This document shows positions 1 to 7,460 of a DNA stretch of 38,249 nt, one piece after another. Under the pieces are notes generated by a model. That model ran no database searches. It was not told the origin of the DNA and was given only the letters and a program-made list of their open reading frames with translations. Source of the DNA: Gordonia rhizosphera NBRC 16068 (GTDB lineage Bacteria; Actinomycetota; Actinomycetes; Mycobacteriales; Mycobacteriaceae); assembly GCF_000298195.1 (NCBI RefSeq), contig NZ_BAHC01000183.1, positions 1 to 38,249 of the forward strand. The letters are read 5' to 3'. The position numbers were made by a program, and so were the translations under genes. How positions within the stretch are numbered: position 1 is the stretch's first letter; the number at the start of each line of letters is the position of its first letter.

Positions 1-32
1 AGCGGTGGGGCGATGCAAGACAGGGGCCACCA

Positions 33-44
33 ATACCCCCTATG
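33..44 (+). promoter_or_regulatory. Possible regulatory motif ATACCCCCTATG upstream of first hydrolase
   Basis: The sequence ATACCCCCTATG lies 92 bp before the hydrolase start at 136. A near copy, ATACCCCCTGTA, is found on the minus strand upstream of the paralogous hydrolase (32801-32812). Sharing a C-rich motif in front of two paralogs suggests either a common operator or leftover similarity from duplication. I recognise no known binding site. The rest of 1-135 holds no gene that I can support. Confidence 0.25.
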
Positions 45-135
45 AACAGCATCTGCCGGCCGCACCCCGAGACGAGCAACATGGTTTTCGGCAGCCGATA
101 ACCTCGGACACTCGCACGATCTCAGGAGCACCAAC

Positions 136-1050
136 ATGGATGCAGTCACGTTTCCCAACGGCCCGATCACCATGGCGGGCACCCTCTTCCTCCCGGCCGA
201 CTTTGACGCCGAGCAGAAGTACGCGGCACTGGTCACGGTCCATCCCGGCGGTGGGGTGAAGGAACAGACCGCCGGGTTGTATGCGAGCAAGCTCGCCGAC
301 GAAGGTTTCGTCACCCTGGCGTTCGACGCGTCGTTCCAGGGTGAGAGCGGCGGCGAACCGCATCACCTCGAAGACCCCTACGCCCGGGTGGAGGATGTGC
401 GTGCGGCGGTCGACTATCTGCAGTCGCTCGACTATGTCGATGCCGATCGCATCGGGGTGGTCGGCATCTGCGCTGGCGGCGGGTACGCGGTGAACGCGGC
501 TCTGACCGACCACCGCATCAACGCGGTCGCGACCGTGAGCGCACTGAACATCGGAACGGCGTGGCGGCAGGGCTGGTTCGGGTTGGACCAGGATTCGGCT
601 GCGGTTCCCATGCTCGACCAGGTGGCACAACAGCGCACCGCGGAGGCCGGCGGTGCCGAGGTGGTCATCGCGCCGTACGTGCCGGCCGAGCCGGATGCTG
701 ACACGCCGTACGACCTCGTGCAGGCTGCCGACTACTATCTGACGCCCCGTGCCCAGCATCCCAACGCACAGAACAAGTATCTGCTGTCGGCGAGCATCCC
801 CCGCATCATGGGGTTCGATGCGTTCAACCTCGTCGAGGACCTGTTCACCAAGCCGGTGATCATGGTCGCCGGAAGCGAGGCGGGTTCGCTCTGGCACTCG
901 ACCGAACTGCACGCGAAGCTCAACAGCACCAAGAAGCTGGTCGTCGTCGATGGTGGTACCCACATGGACTTCTACGATGTCCCGAAGTACGTGGATCGCG
1001 CGGTCAGTGAGATCAAGCCGTTCCTCGATGAGCATCTGGCGGCGAAGTGA
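136..1050 (+). CDS. Alpha/beta hydrolase, dienelactone-hydrolase-like, Cys nucleophile
   Basis: This 304-residue cytoplasmic alpha/beta hydrolase lacks a signal peptide. The nucleophile elbow is GICAGGGY (110-117), so the predicted nucleophile is Cys112, as in dienelactone hydrolases, rather than serine. The oxyanion side shows VHPGGG (35-40), and the catalytic histidine is probably His276 in GGTHMDFYD. The family hydrolyses esters, lactones or thioesters; the substrate here is unknown. The start is fixed by AGGAG about 11 nt upstream. Its stop overlaps the GTG of the next gene by four bases, so the two are translationally coupled. A clear paralog with the same elbow (Cys119) lies at 31818-32756 on the other strand. 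The family is sure, the precise reaction is not. Confidence 0.88.
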   Translation: MDAVTFPNGPITMAGTLFLPADFDAEQKYAALVTVHPGGGVKEQTAGLYASKLADEGFVTLAFDASFQGESGGEPHHLEDPYARVEDVRAAVDYLQSLDYVDADRIGVVGICAGGGYAVNAALTDHRINAVATVSALNIGTAWRQGWFGLDQDSAAVPMLDQVAQQRTAEAGGAEVVIAPYVPAEPDADTPYDLVQAADYYLTPRAQHPNAQNKYLLSASIPRIMGFDAFNLVEDLFTKPVIMVAGSEAGSLWHSTELHAKLNSTKKLVVVDGGTHMDFYDVPKYVDRAVSEIKPFLDEHLAAK

Positions 1051-1370
1051 CCGAACAGCCGTCCGCGGCACAGCGACTCGTCGGTGGGATCACGCCGAAG
1101 CTGGCCGATCTCACCGACGAGGTCCTGTTCGGCGACGTCTGGGCGCGCGCGGAGTTGTCGCCGCGCGATCGCAGTCTGATCACCGTCGCCGCACTGGTCA
1201 CCCAGTACCGTCCGGATCAACTGCGCTCGCATTTGAATCGCGCACTCGACAACGGGGTCTCCGTCGCCGAGCTGATCGAGATCGTCACGCACCTCGCGTT
1301 CTACGCGGGCTGGCCCAGCGCGGTGAGCGCGGCGGTTATCCTGCAGGAGGTCATCGCGGCACGCGACTGA
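1047..1370 (+). CDS. Carboxymuconolactone decarboxylase family protein
   Basis: A 107-residue, single-domain protein starting with a GTG inside the stop of the preceding hydrolase gene (GTGA overlap). The block ELSPRDRSLITVAAL (36-50), the RSHLNRALDNG segment and HLAFYAGWP are typical of the PcaC-like branch of the carboxymuconolactone decarboxylase family. The CxxC pair of the AhpD peroxidase branch is absent, so a redox role is unlikely. Members decarboxylate or isomerise small lactone acids, or are of unknown function. Coupling with a dienelactone-hydrolase-like enzyme suggests the two act on consecutive lactone or enol intermediates, though no ring-cleavage oxygenase is present in the window. 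Confidence 0.85.
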   Translation: MTEQPSAAQRLVGGITPKLADLTDEVLFGDVWARAELSPRDRSLITVAALVTQYRPDQLRSHLNRALDNGVSVAELIEIVTHLAFYAGWPSAVSAAVILQEVIAARD

Positions 1371-1396
1371 CCGGTTGGCGCAGAAGGGATTTCTTC

Positions 1397-1656
1397 GTGA
1401 CAGATCCGGCACTCTTCCATCGAACGCCCGACGACGGCCGAGAGGTGCTGGTTCCCCAACCACTCGCCGAGAGTGGTTGGGGATCGGGTCATATGCGTGG
1501 TATCGCCACAAGTGGCGCGCTGGCAGTCGCTGTCGAACAGGCCCTGCTGAGCGTTGGTCACGATGAATTACGACCGGTCCGTTAGACATTGGAACTGTTT
1601 CGGGTGGCCCGAATGCTACCGACGGTCGATCTACGGCAGCACGGACACGGAGTCTG
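1397..1656 (+). pseudogene. Acyl-CoA thioesterase family remnant with internal stop
   Basis: Read from a GTG at 1397 (AGAAGGGA upstream), this frame gives an N-terminus of the actinobacterial thioesterase family: SGWGSGHMRGIATSGALAVA, then a VEQALLS helix and HDELRPVR. At 1583-1585 the frame meets TAG, but similarity continues directly after it as TLELFRVARMLP, where intact relatives as I recall them read roughly LRPARWTLDLFRPARM. The stop therefore sits where a conserved tryptophan codon (TGG) is expected, consistent with one G to A change. A second stop at about 1654-1656 and loss of the remaining two thirds of the protein show the gene is dead. It follows the decarboxylase-fold gene by 26 bp and was probably the third gene of that operon. 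The family call rests on motif memory only. Confidence 0.55.
1453..1483. other. Perfect 13-bp inverted repeat (hairpin) inside thioesterase remnant
   Basis: TCCCCAACCACTC and GAGTGGTTGGGGA form a perfect 13-bp stem with a 5-base loop. No T-run follows. It lies within the decayed thioesterase frame, so it may be chance coding sequence, or a hairpin that now ends transcripts from 136-1370. Confidence 0.4.
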
Positions 1657-1713
1657 AGCTGCCAAACCGCCGCCGGAGGTGTGAGGAGCGCACGAGGCGT
1701 TCCCCTTCCGCCG

Positions 1714-1891
1714 CCTGAGGTGCGAGGAGCGCTAGCGACGAGCCTCGAAGGCCGTGGTGACTTCTCTATGTTCCCTCACCAGGACCCTTCGAGGCTCGCT
1801 TCGCTCGCACCTCAGGGAGCGGTGGGGGCCGGCTTCGCTCGCACCTCAGGACGGCGGTGGGGGCTCGCTTCGCTCGCAACCCACCGCCGTC
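1714..1891. repeat. Extragenic palindromic repeat cluster (CTCGCACCTCAGG type)
   Basis: An imperfect inverted repeat pairs 1714-1751 (beginning CCTGAGGTGCGAG, ending GAGCCTCGAAGG) with 1786-1816 (CCTTCGAGGCTCG through CTCGCACCTCAGG). A third partial copy, CTTCGCTCGCACCTCAGG, follows around 1833-1850, and a fourth variant near 1864-1880. The cluster fills the gap between convergent genes, a common location for such elements in Gordonia-like genomes. The same core recurs at 29813-29859, again between convergent genes. Confidence 0.6.
1850..1891. terminator. Hairpin terminator-like element 3' of MmgE/PrpD gene 1
   Basis: GACGGCGGTGGG (1850-1861) and CCCACCGCCGTC (1880-1891) form a perfect 12-bp stem with an 18-base loop. 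It begins 8 bp beyond the stop of the minus-strand MmgE/PrpD gene. There is no U-run, as is usual for actinobacterial intrinsic terminators. It could act on both converging transcripts. Confidence 0.5.
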
Positions 1892-1899
1892 GGACCGGA

Positions 1900-3300
1900 T
1901 CAGGGGGTGAGTGGGAGGAGAAGATCGTCGACGACGTTGCCGCTATGCTCGAGTTCGAGAGCGTGTTTGACGATCGATTCCTGGACCTCGATGCTCAGCG
2001 GGATCACCGAATACGGAACACACATGCGGAACTTGTCGATGAAGTCCTGCTCGCTGAACGGATTGTCGGGATGGCCCTTGACGTAGACGTGTTCGGTATC
2101 GATCGTCCGACCGTCGCGGAGAGTGGTGTGTACGCGTGCACCCCAATCTGACACCGCAGGAACCTCTTCCGCGGTGATCCGGGTCATCAGCTCTCGGACG
2201 TCGTCGCGCGACCGTGACTCGGTGCTGTAGGAGTCGAGGAACACGTGGCCGTCGACCGCGGCGGTCGCCACCGCGTAGGGGAGGCTGAACTGGCACTCGG
2301 GCACCGTGTGCGGGTCCCACTTGCGATCGACCGGTTCACATACCGCGCGCCACCCCGACGTCGACACCTCGATGTGAATCTTCTCGATATCGGTGGCGTT
2401 GAAGTCATGATCGCGCATCTGCTCGATGATCCCGTCGATCGACGAGTGCGAGAAATAGCATGCGCTATAGCCTTTGGTGGTGATCCGGGTCATCTCCCAC
2501 TGCTCGCCGAGGTCGCGAGTCAGTGCGTCCGGATCGGTCTCCCACTGCGCGGTGCGGAGGAAACCGTTGGGGCCCAGCAGCACCGACTGCCGGGGACCGG
2601 TGATGCCCTTCTGTGCGAGAAGGCATGCGGTGATCGCCGACTGGCACACCAACCCGTGATGCACACGCACCATCAGGGTGGCCGGCGCATAGATGCCCAT
2701 GGTGTGCGGCTGGGTCATGGTGCGGGCGATGCCCAGGGCGTTCTCCAGTTCGTCCTGGGTGAGTCCGATGAGCTTTCCGACCGCGGCAACCGCACCGAAG
2801 ATGTAGTGCCCGCCGCAGTCGTTCGACTTCACCGCAGTGCTGATGACCTTGTAGGCCGATCCGATGCGGATCAAGATTTCCTGGCCGACGACGAGGGCGG
2901 CGAGAAACTCCCTACCGCTCACCGATTCCCTGAGTCCGGTGGCGGCGAGCAGGCTCGCAACGATGTACTCGCTGATGTGGCCGGCCTCCTCGTGCAGGTC
3001 GCCACAGTCCATGGCGCGCGGCATCGGGCCGATGGCGAGCGCCGCCTCGGCAGCCGGGACCCGGCCGCCATAGAACGGCAGCGGTGTCTGCTCGACGCCG
3101 CCCTTCGTCTTTACCAGTTCGACGATTTCGGGGATGCCATCCATCCCCGACCCGCCGATCATCACGCCCACGGCATCGAGCAGGGTGTGCTTGGCGTGGG
3201 TAACGACTTCGTCGGGCAGGTCGTCGTAGGTCGTCTCCAGTGCCATCCGGCACAGCGTTGCCATCGGGTCTTCGGAGTTCTGAATGGTGAACGCGGTCAT
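1900..3300 (-). CDS. MmgE/PrpD family protein 1 (dehydratase/decarboxylase/epimerase fold)
   Basis: A 466-residue protein of normal length for the MmgE/PrpD family, whose members include 2-methylcitrate dehydratase, cis-aconitate decarboxylase and iminodisuccinate epimerase. The helical N-terminal half carries LDAVGVMIGG (41-50). The usual active-site stretch (H-x-LD-YDD-xH) is altered to PRAMDCGDLHEEAGHISEY (94-112), keeping Asp and His but replacing the first His by Arg. The lysine segment reads MVRVHHG without lysine. The SACYFSHSSIDG segment keeps the later catalytic histidine. It is therefore probably not a standard methylcitrate dehydratase. The gene lies downstream of the IclR gene, with an SDR stub between them, and its own ribosome site is weak, consistent with loss of an upstream coupled gene. 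Family sure, reaction unknown. Confidence 0.88.
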   Translation of the reverse strand: MTAFTIQNSEDPMATLCRMALETTYDDLPDEVVTHAKHTLLDAVGVMIGGSGMDGIPEIVELVKTKGGVEQTPLPFYGGRVPAAEAALAIGPMPRAMDCGDLHEEAGHISEYIVASLLAATGLRESVSGREFLAALVVGQEILIRIGSAYKVISTAVKSNDCGGHYIFGAVAAVGKLIGLTQDELENALGIARTMTQPHTMGIYAPATLMVRVHHGLVCQSAITACLLAQKGITGPRQSVLLGPNGFLRTAQWETDPDALTRDLGEQWEMTRITTKGYSACYFSHSSIDGIIEQMRDHDFNATDIEKIHIEVSTSGWRAVCEPVDRKWDPHTVPECQFSLPYAVATAAVDGHVFLDSYSTESRSRDDVRELMTRITAEEVPAVSDWGARVHTTLRDGRTIDTEHVYVKGHPDNPFSEQDFIDKFRMCVPYSVIPLSIEVQESIVKHALELEHSGNVVDDLLLPLTP

Positions 3301-3318
3301 AGGATGTCGTTTCTCGTC

Positions 3319-3484
3319 TCAGTTCAGGATCCGGCCCGCGTCGACCCGGAGGTCGAGGCCGGCGACGTAGCGGGCATCGTCGGACGCGAGATAGGCGACA
3401 GCGCCCGCGATGTCCTCGGGTTCGATCCAGGCGACCGTCGGAACGGCCGGGCCGAGGACCGCTGCCCCTATGGTGTGGTACCCG
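3319..3484 (-). pseudogene. C-terminal stub of a short-chain dehydrogenase (mycofactocin-associated type)
   Basis: On the minus strand, ending with TGA at 3319-3321, an open frame reads [20 protein letters not shown], then [19 protein letters not shown]. This is the C-terminal signature of SDR enzymes, and the WIEPEDI...ASDDARYV...LRVDAG wording matches the mycofactocin-coupled SDR group. About 50 to 55 residues remain; the Rossmann motif and YxxxK are gone. The break region carries two direct copies of GTGGTACCCG (3475-3484 and 3493-3502) and a 17-bp palindrome, both plausible marks of a deletion. It sits 18 bp upstream of MmgE/PrpD gene 1, so it was probably its operon partner. Confidence 0.65.
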
Positions 3485-3503
3485 TCACGCCTGTGGTACC
3501 CGG

Positions 3504-3523
3504 TTTCTCGGTCAGCGAGAAGG
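3504..3523. repeat. Palindrome TTCTCG-N5-CGAGAA, copy 1
   Basis: Six-base arms TTCTCG and CGAGAA flank the loop GTCAG, with extra matching bases on both sides. A copy with one changed base in 20 lies at 37225-37244. It stands 6 bp beyond the IclR stop, so it could end that transcript, but it also borders the SDR deletion. Both copies are preceded by GGTAC. Confidence 0.5.
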
Positions 3524-3526
3524 CGA

Positions 3527-4357
3527 CTACTTCACCTCGGTTGCGCGGCGAAGACGTTGTTTGAGGAGGGCGACCTCGGGGTCGGCGACGTGCCGCGCGG
3601 CGCCGGCCCGGACCGCGCGCGCAATGCCGCGGGCGGTGGTGTGCAACGCGGGAAGCAGGTCCGTCGGCACACCGACGTCGTACGGCTTGGTCACCGAGAG
3701 CGCAGCGAGCGCGGAGCCGTCCTCGCGCAGGATGGGCACGGCGATGCCGGTGGAGTCGGGGTACATCCAGCGCGGGATGATCGCGTGACCGACTCGTCGG
3801 GTGTCGTCGACGATGCGCCGCAAGTCGGCCCGATCGACGACGGTGTGCGCGGTGAATCGGGTGATCTTGCCGGCGTCAAGGATCTCTTCGCGGATCGCGA
3901 GCGGGGCGAATGCGACCAGCACGATTCCGGGAGAGGAGACAAGTGCCGGCAGTCGCACTCCGGGCTGGGTCACGTTGGTGGCGCTCGGACCTCGAGGAGT
4001 GAGGGTCTCCACGTTGACCACGTCGTTGCGATCGAGTACCGACAACAAGGTGGGTTCGCCCACCACGGCCAGCAGATCCTCGAGGAACGGGAGGGCGATG
4101 TCGCGCAGCGTCAGCACGGGGGTCGAGCGTGCCGTGATCTCCCACAGGCGTATGCCGATCCGGAGCGTGAAGTCGTTGTCGCGCTGCAGCATTCCCGTGC
4201 GGACGAGGTCGTTGACGATCCGGTGCGTCGACGGCATGGGAATGCCGGTGGCGCGTGCCACCCCCGATGCGGTCAGAGGACTCCCGGAGGTCTTGACGGC
4301 CTCGAGGACGTCGATTACCCGATCGATCATCGATTCGTTGCGCGCCGTCATCGTCAC
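3527..4357 (-). CDS. IclR family transcriptional regulator
   Basis: A 276-residue regulator. An N-terminal winged helix (about 8-65) contains [20 protein letters not shown], the usual IclR recognition helix region. The C-terminal effector domain (about 80-260) ends with [14 protein letters not shown] and the amphipathic helix [12 protein letters not shown]. IclR proteins in catabolic islands sense aromatic or small organic acids. It is divergent from the nitroreductase gene; the 57-bp gap contains one copy of the island-wide 17-bp palindrome (4391-4407), so this protein is one of two candidate owners of that motif. The start used is GTG at 4357; an in-frame ATG at 4351 is an equally good alternative. 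Confidence 0.9.
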   Translation of the reverse strand: MTMTARNESMIDRVIDVLEAVKTSGSPLTASGVARATGIPMPSTHRIVNDLVRTGMLQRDNDFTLRIGIRLWEITARSTPVLTLRDIALPFLEDLLAVVGEPTLLSVLDRNDVVNVETLTPRGPSATNVTQPGVRLPALVSSPGIVLVAFAPLAIREEILDAGKITRFTAHTVVDRADLRRIVDDTRRVGHAIIPRWMYPDSTGIAVPILREDGSALAALSVTKPYDVGVPTDLLPALHTTARGIARAVRAGAARHVADPEVALLKQRLRRATEVK

Positions 4358-4379
4358 CGCCCATATTTCACCCAGAAGC

Positions 4380-4408
4380 TAGACGCATGATAATGCACTA
4401 TGTATTAT
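4380..4408 (+). promoter_or_regulatory. Promoter with overlapping 17-bp operator, nitroreductase
   Basis: A -35-like TAGACG (4380-4385) is separated by 17 bp from a -10-like TATTAT (4403-4408). Seven bases on is the ATG at 4415, so the mRNA is probably leaderless. The palindrome TAATGCACTATGTATTA (4391-4407) covers the spacer and most of the -10, the position expected for a repressor. It is one of five close copies in the window. Confidence 0.55.
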
Positions 4409-4414
4409 TTTGGA

Positions 4415-5128
4415 ATGGTCGCAACCAACGAAACCGCCTTGTCGCCCGTGGTCGAACCCGCCGCCGATGTGCTTAGTCAACTCCTCGACGAGCGGTGGAG
4501 TTGCCGGGCCTTCGAATCCCGGCAACTCCCACGCGAGCTCATCGAACGCCTGTTGACCACTGCGCAACGGTCGGCCTCGTGGTGCAACACCCAGCCGTGG
4601 CAGGTCATCGTGACCTCCGGCGATGCCACCGAGCGCCTTCGCACCGCGCTCGGCGAGCACGTGCGCAACAATCCGGGCCAATCGTTCGACTTCCCCGCCC
4701 CTGCGGAGTACACGGGCGTCTATCGCGACCGCCGGCGGGAGAGCGGCTGGCAACTCTACGAGGCGGTCGGTGTGGCGCGTGGTGATCGTGAGGCGTCGGC
4801 GCGACAGGCCTTCGAGAATTTCCGATTCTTCGGCGCCCCCCACGTCGCGCTCATCACCACAGATGCCGAGCAGGGCACCTACGGGGCCGTCGACGCCGGT
4901 CTCTACGTCGCCACCTTCCTGCTCGTTGCACGGAGCCTGGGCATCGCGACCATTCCGCAGGCCGCGCTGGCGGGCCAGTCGGACTTCTTCCGCGAGTACT
5001 TCCAGATCCCAGACGACCGTAAAGTATTGGTGGGCATCTCCTTTGGCTATGCCGATGAAGCACATCCGGCCAACAGCTACCGCACCTCGCGTGCGCCATT
5101 GGAGCAAGTGGTGACCTGGGTCGACTGA
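4415..5128 (+). CDS. Nitroreductase family FMN-dependent oxidoreductase
   Basis: A 237-residue nitroreductase-fold protein. The FMN-binding N-terminal motif RWSCRAFESRQLP is followed by LLTTAQRSASWCNTQPWQVI, the usual RSxR.F plus S.xNxQPW pair. The C-terminal GISFGYADEAHPAN block is the conserved FMN-contacting region. Such enzymes reduce nitro groups, quinones, enones or flavins with NAD(P)H. I chose ATG 4415, not the upstream ATG at 4400, because 4400 falls inside the operator and because 4415 lies exactly seven bases after TATTAT. There is no convincing Shine-Dalgarno site, which fits leaderless expression. The substrate is unknown. Confidence 0.87.
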   Translation: MVATNETALSPVVEPAADVLSQLLDERWSCRAFESRQLPRELIERLLTTAQRSASWCNTQPWQVIVTSGDATERLRTALGEHVRNNPGQSFDFPAPAEYTGVYRDRRRESGWQLYEAVGVARGDREASARQAFENFRFFGAPHVALITTDAEQGTYGAVDAGLYVATFLLVARSLGIATIPQAALAGQSDFFREYFQIPDDRKVLVGISFGYADEAHPANSYRTSRAPLEQVVTWVD

Positions 5129-5180
5129 GGGTTACTCGTAGCAACTCCCTAACGGGGTTTGGCGTCGTTAGCCTCGTTCT

Positions 5181-5555
5181 ATGACCTGGAACACACAACA
5201 ACTCGACCGCATCGGCGGCAGCGAAGAGCTGCACATCACCAGCTACCGCCGAGACGGTTCGCTCCGCAAATGGACTCCCATCTGGGTCGTTCGCGTCGAC
5301 GACGACCTCTACATCCGATCGGCCTACGGTGCCGACGGCGCGTGGTATCGCCACGCCACCGCCGGCACCGCCCGCGTCCAGGTCGGCGATCTCGAATCTG
5401 ACGCGACGCTGGAAAAGGTGAACGACGAGCAGACCAACGACCGGGTCGCTGACGCCTATCGGGCGAAGTATCACAATCAGCCGGGCGCGTTGAAACCCAT
5501 GCTCGACGTCCCGTCCGCAGCATCGACGGTCCGTCTTGTTGCGTTGTCATCGTGA
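5181..5555 (+). CDS. DUF2255 family protein
   Basis: A 124-residue protein with the DUF2255 pattern: a WNTQQLDRIGGSEELHI opening, RRDGSLRKWTPIWVVRVDDD and LYIRSAYGADGAWYRHA (roughly 47-63), then a beta-rich middle and a helical C-terminus (DRVADAYRAKY). The fold resembles small FMN-binding split-barrel proteins, but no function is established. No ribosome site precedes the ATG; TAGCCT ends seven bases before it, so it may be leaderless. It lies 52 bp after the nitroreductase. The gap holds a weak inverted repeat (AACTCCC and GGGGTT) that may end the nitroreductase transcript. Confidence 0.8.
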   Translation: MTWNTQQLDRIGGSEELHITSYRRDGSLRKWTPIWVVRVDDDLYIRSAYGADGAWYRHATAGTARVQVGDLESDATLEKVNDEQTNDRVADAYRAKYHNQPGALKPMLDVPSAASTVRLVALSS

Positions 5556-5625
5556 CGAACTTGTCTCTTTGACAATAACTTCACCCTGATCGCAGATCGC
5601 CGTCGAAGGATTTCAAGACCATCCG

Positions 5626-5654
5626 TTGACTCCGCATAATATATTAAGTACTGT
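5626..5654 (+). promoter_or_regulatory. Promoter of the cupin-ADH-ALDH operon with weak operator copy
   Basis: TTGACT (5626-5631), a 17-bp spacer and TACTGT (5649-5654) make a good actinobacterial promoter, giving a leader of about 110 nt before the cupin gene at 5771. The AT-rich stretch TAATATATTAAGTACTG (5637-5653) in the spacer matches the AT-rich half of the island-wide 17-bp palindrome well but lacks the GCAC core, so it is a weak copy. The 215-bp gap from 5556 also holds TTGTC-TCTTT-GACAA (about 5561-5575), a small inverted repeat. Confidence 0.5.
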
Positions 5655-5770
5655 GATGGCAGTCATAGGGAACGGCAGCCCGTGGCATAGCGAACAGCAC
5701 GGGTCGCGATCCGCGCCCTCGAACCTCAGATCATCGATCACCCGAAGAATCCCGAGAAAGCAGGAATGTC

Positions 5771-6304
5771 ATGAGTGGAGAGCACCTCACCGTCCAGTCG
5801 CGCATCGTCGTCTCCGGTGTCGACGCCGACGGCAAGTCGACCATCGTCTCCGATTCCGACAGCGTCGTCCGCACCGCACAGCCGGGCTTCACCGTGAACG
5901 AGCTGTGGCAGATCGACAGCCTGCCGGCCAAGGTCAACAGCGAGTCGACCGTCGGCACCGAACCGGTCCTCGATCCGCCGAACGGTGGTCTCGTGGTCCG
6001 GATCGCGGTGTTCCCGCCGGACAGTGAGTTCGACGCCGACGCCTACGCCGCGTCGCTGGACGCTTTCCACGGTTCGGACTCGCACGGAGGTGCCGGCGAT
6101 GAGCAGGCCGCGGTGTGGCACGAGACCGACACCGTCGACGTGGTCACCATCATCGAGGGCGAACTGTATGCGGTCACCGAGACCGGCGAGACCCTTCTGA
6201 AGCCGGGTGACACGTTCGTCACCCGCGGCGTCAAGCACATCTGGAGCAATCGCACCGAGAAGCCGGTCACGCTCGTCGCGACCATGGTGAGCGGCGCGCG
6301 CTGA
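5771..6304 (+). CDS. Cupin domain-containing protein
   Basis: A 177-residue protein whose C-terminal half (about 110-170) is a single cupin barrel. Motif 1 is degenerate: WHETDTVDVVTIIEGE keeps His117 but lacks the second metal histidine. Motif 2 is well kept as PGDTFVTRGVKHIWSN with His156. The N-terminal 100 residues form an extra beta-rich region. The last strand reads KPVTLVATMV. Such cupins bind metal ions and act as dioxygenases, isomerases or sensors; with one metal histidine missing, catalysis is uncertain. It opens an operon with alcohol and aldehyde dehydrogenases (28-bp gap to the next gene). Confidence 0.82.
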   Translation: MSGEHLTVQSRIVVSGVDADGKSTIVSDSDSVVRTAQPGFTVNELWQIDSLPAKVNSESTVGTEPVLDPPNGGLVVRIAVFPPDSEFDADAYAASLDAFHGSDSHGGAGDEQAAVWHETDTVDVVTIIEGELYAVTETGETLLKPGDTFVTRGVKHIWSNRTEKPVTLVATMVSGAR

Positions 6305-6332
6305 GCGCGGGCACGACAGAAGGAGCAGAGCA

Positions 6333-7403
6333 ATGCGCGGAGTGGTCTTCAAGGGCGACCGTGAACTCGAGGTCACCGACTTTCCCGACCCGACACCCGG
6401 ACCCGACGACGTGGTCATCGAGATCAAGGCCTCCGGCCTGTGCGGCAGCGACCTGAAGTTCTACCGCGATCCACCCGGCGCGGCACTGAAGGCGCTGGGA
6501 TTCAAGGACTTCGCGTCGCGTGGGATGGACGAGAACCCGGCCATCATCGCCGGCCACGAACCGTGCGGTGTGGTCGCCGAGATCGGCTCGAACGTCAATC
6601 CGCAGAGCTTCACGCCGGGCGACCGCGTCATGGTCTTCCACTACGACGGCTGCGGCTACTGCGACCTGTGCCGCACCGGCTGGACGCAGATGTGTGAACA
6701 GGGTGCCACCATCTACGGCGCCACCGCACACGGTGGCCACGCCACCTACATGGTGGTGCCGGCCCGCACTCTGGTCCACATGCCCGAGGGCATCTCCTTC
6801 TCGGCCGGCGCCGCCATCGCTTGCGGCACCGGAACCGCGTTCGGCGCGCTCAAGCGGGCCGATGTGACCGGCCGCGACACCGTCGCCGTGTTCGGCCTCG
6901 GTCCCATCGGGCAGTCGACCATTCAGTTCGCCACCGCCATGGGCGCCGAGGTGATCGCCGTCGACATCGCCGCCGACCGCGTGGCCGCCGCCAAGGAACT
7001 CGGTGCGCACCACGTCATCGACTCCAGCGTCTCTGATCCCATCGAGGCGATCCGCGAGATCACCGGTGGCAAGGGCGCGTCGGTGGCCATCGAAACCTCT
7101 GGTGCGCCCGTCGCCCGCGCCGCGGCCACCCGCGCGCTCGGCGTCTGGGGCCGGATCGCACTCGTCGGCCTCGGCGGCAACATCGACCTCGACGTGTCGC
7201 CGGACATCGTGATCAAGCAGATCTCGATCATCGGCTCCTACACCTTCTCCAACGTGGGGATGGGGGAGTGCGCCCGCTTCGTCGCCGCGCACGACATCGA
7301 CGTCGACGCGGTATTCACCGACCGCTGGAACATCGAAGATGCCGATCAGGCCTACAAGGAGTTCGACAAGCAGACGCGCGGCAAGGCCGTCATCGAGTTC
7401 TGA
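6333..7403 (+). CDS. Zinc-dependent medium-chain alcohol dehydrogenase
   Basis: A 356-residue medium-chain dehydrogenase/reductase. The catalytic zinc site is Cys37 in GLCGSD with His75 and Glu76 in GHEPCG. A full structural-zinc loop is present: Cys107, Cys110, Cys113 and Cys121. The Rossmann motif is GLGPIG (188-193), followed by an acidic VDIAADR strand end, which favours NAD over NADP. It should oxidise an alcohol to an aldehyde or ketone. AGAAGGAG lies upstream of the ATG. An aldehyde dehydrogenase follows directly, so alcohol to aldehyde to acid is the likely pair of steps. Confidence 0.92.
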   Translation: MRGVVFKGDRELEVTDFPDPTPGPDDVVIEIKASGLCGSDLKFYRDPPGAALKALGFKDFASRGMDENPAIIAGHEPCGVVAEIGSNVNPQSFTPGDRVMVFHYDGCGYCDLCRTGWTQMCEQGATIYGATAHGGHATYMVVPARTLVHMPEGISFSAGAAIACGTGTAFGALKRADVTGRDTVAVFGLGPIGQSTIQFATAMGAEVIAVDIAADRVAAAKELGAHHVIDSSVSDPIEAIREITGGKGASVAIETSGAPVARAAATRALGVWGRIALVGLGGNIDLDVSPDIVIKQISIIGSYTFSNVGMGECARFVAAHDIDVDAVFTDRWNIEDADQAYKEFDKQTRGKAVIEF

Positions 7404-7460
7404 CGAACCGTGGCGCTGGCGCAGCGACGCGGAAACAATGTGTGTGGCAAGGAGAATGTC

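Noticed and set aside
1453..1483. Strong hairpin as a definite terminator
   Set aside because: It lies within former coding sequence of the thioesterase remnant and has no U-run, so I list it only as a hairpin.
2245..3564. Plus-strand open frame of 439 codons
   Set aside because: It is antisense to MmgE/PrpD gene 1 and the SDR stub, with only compositional openness.
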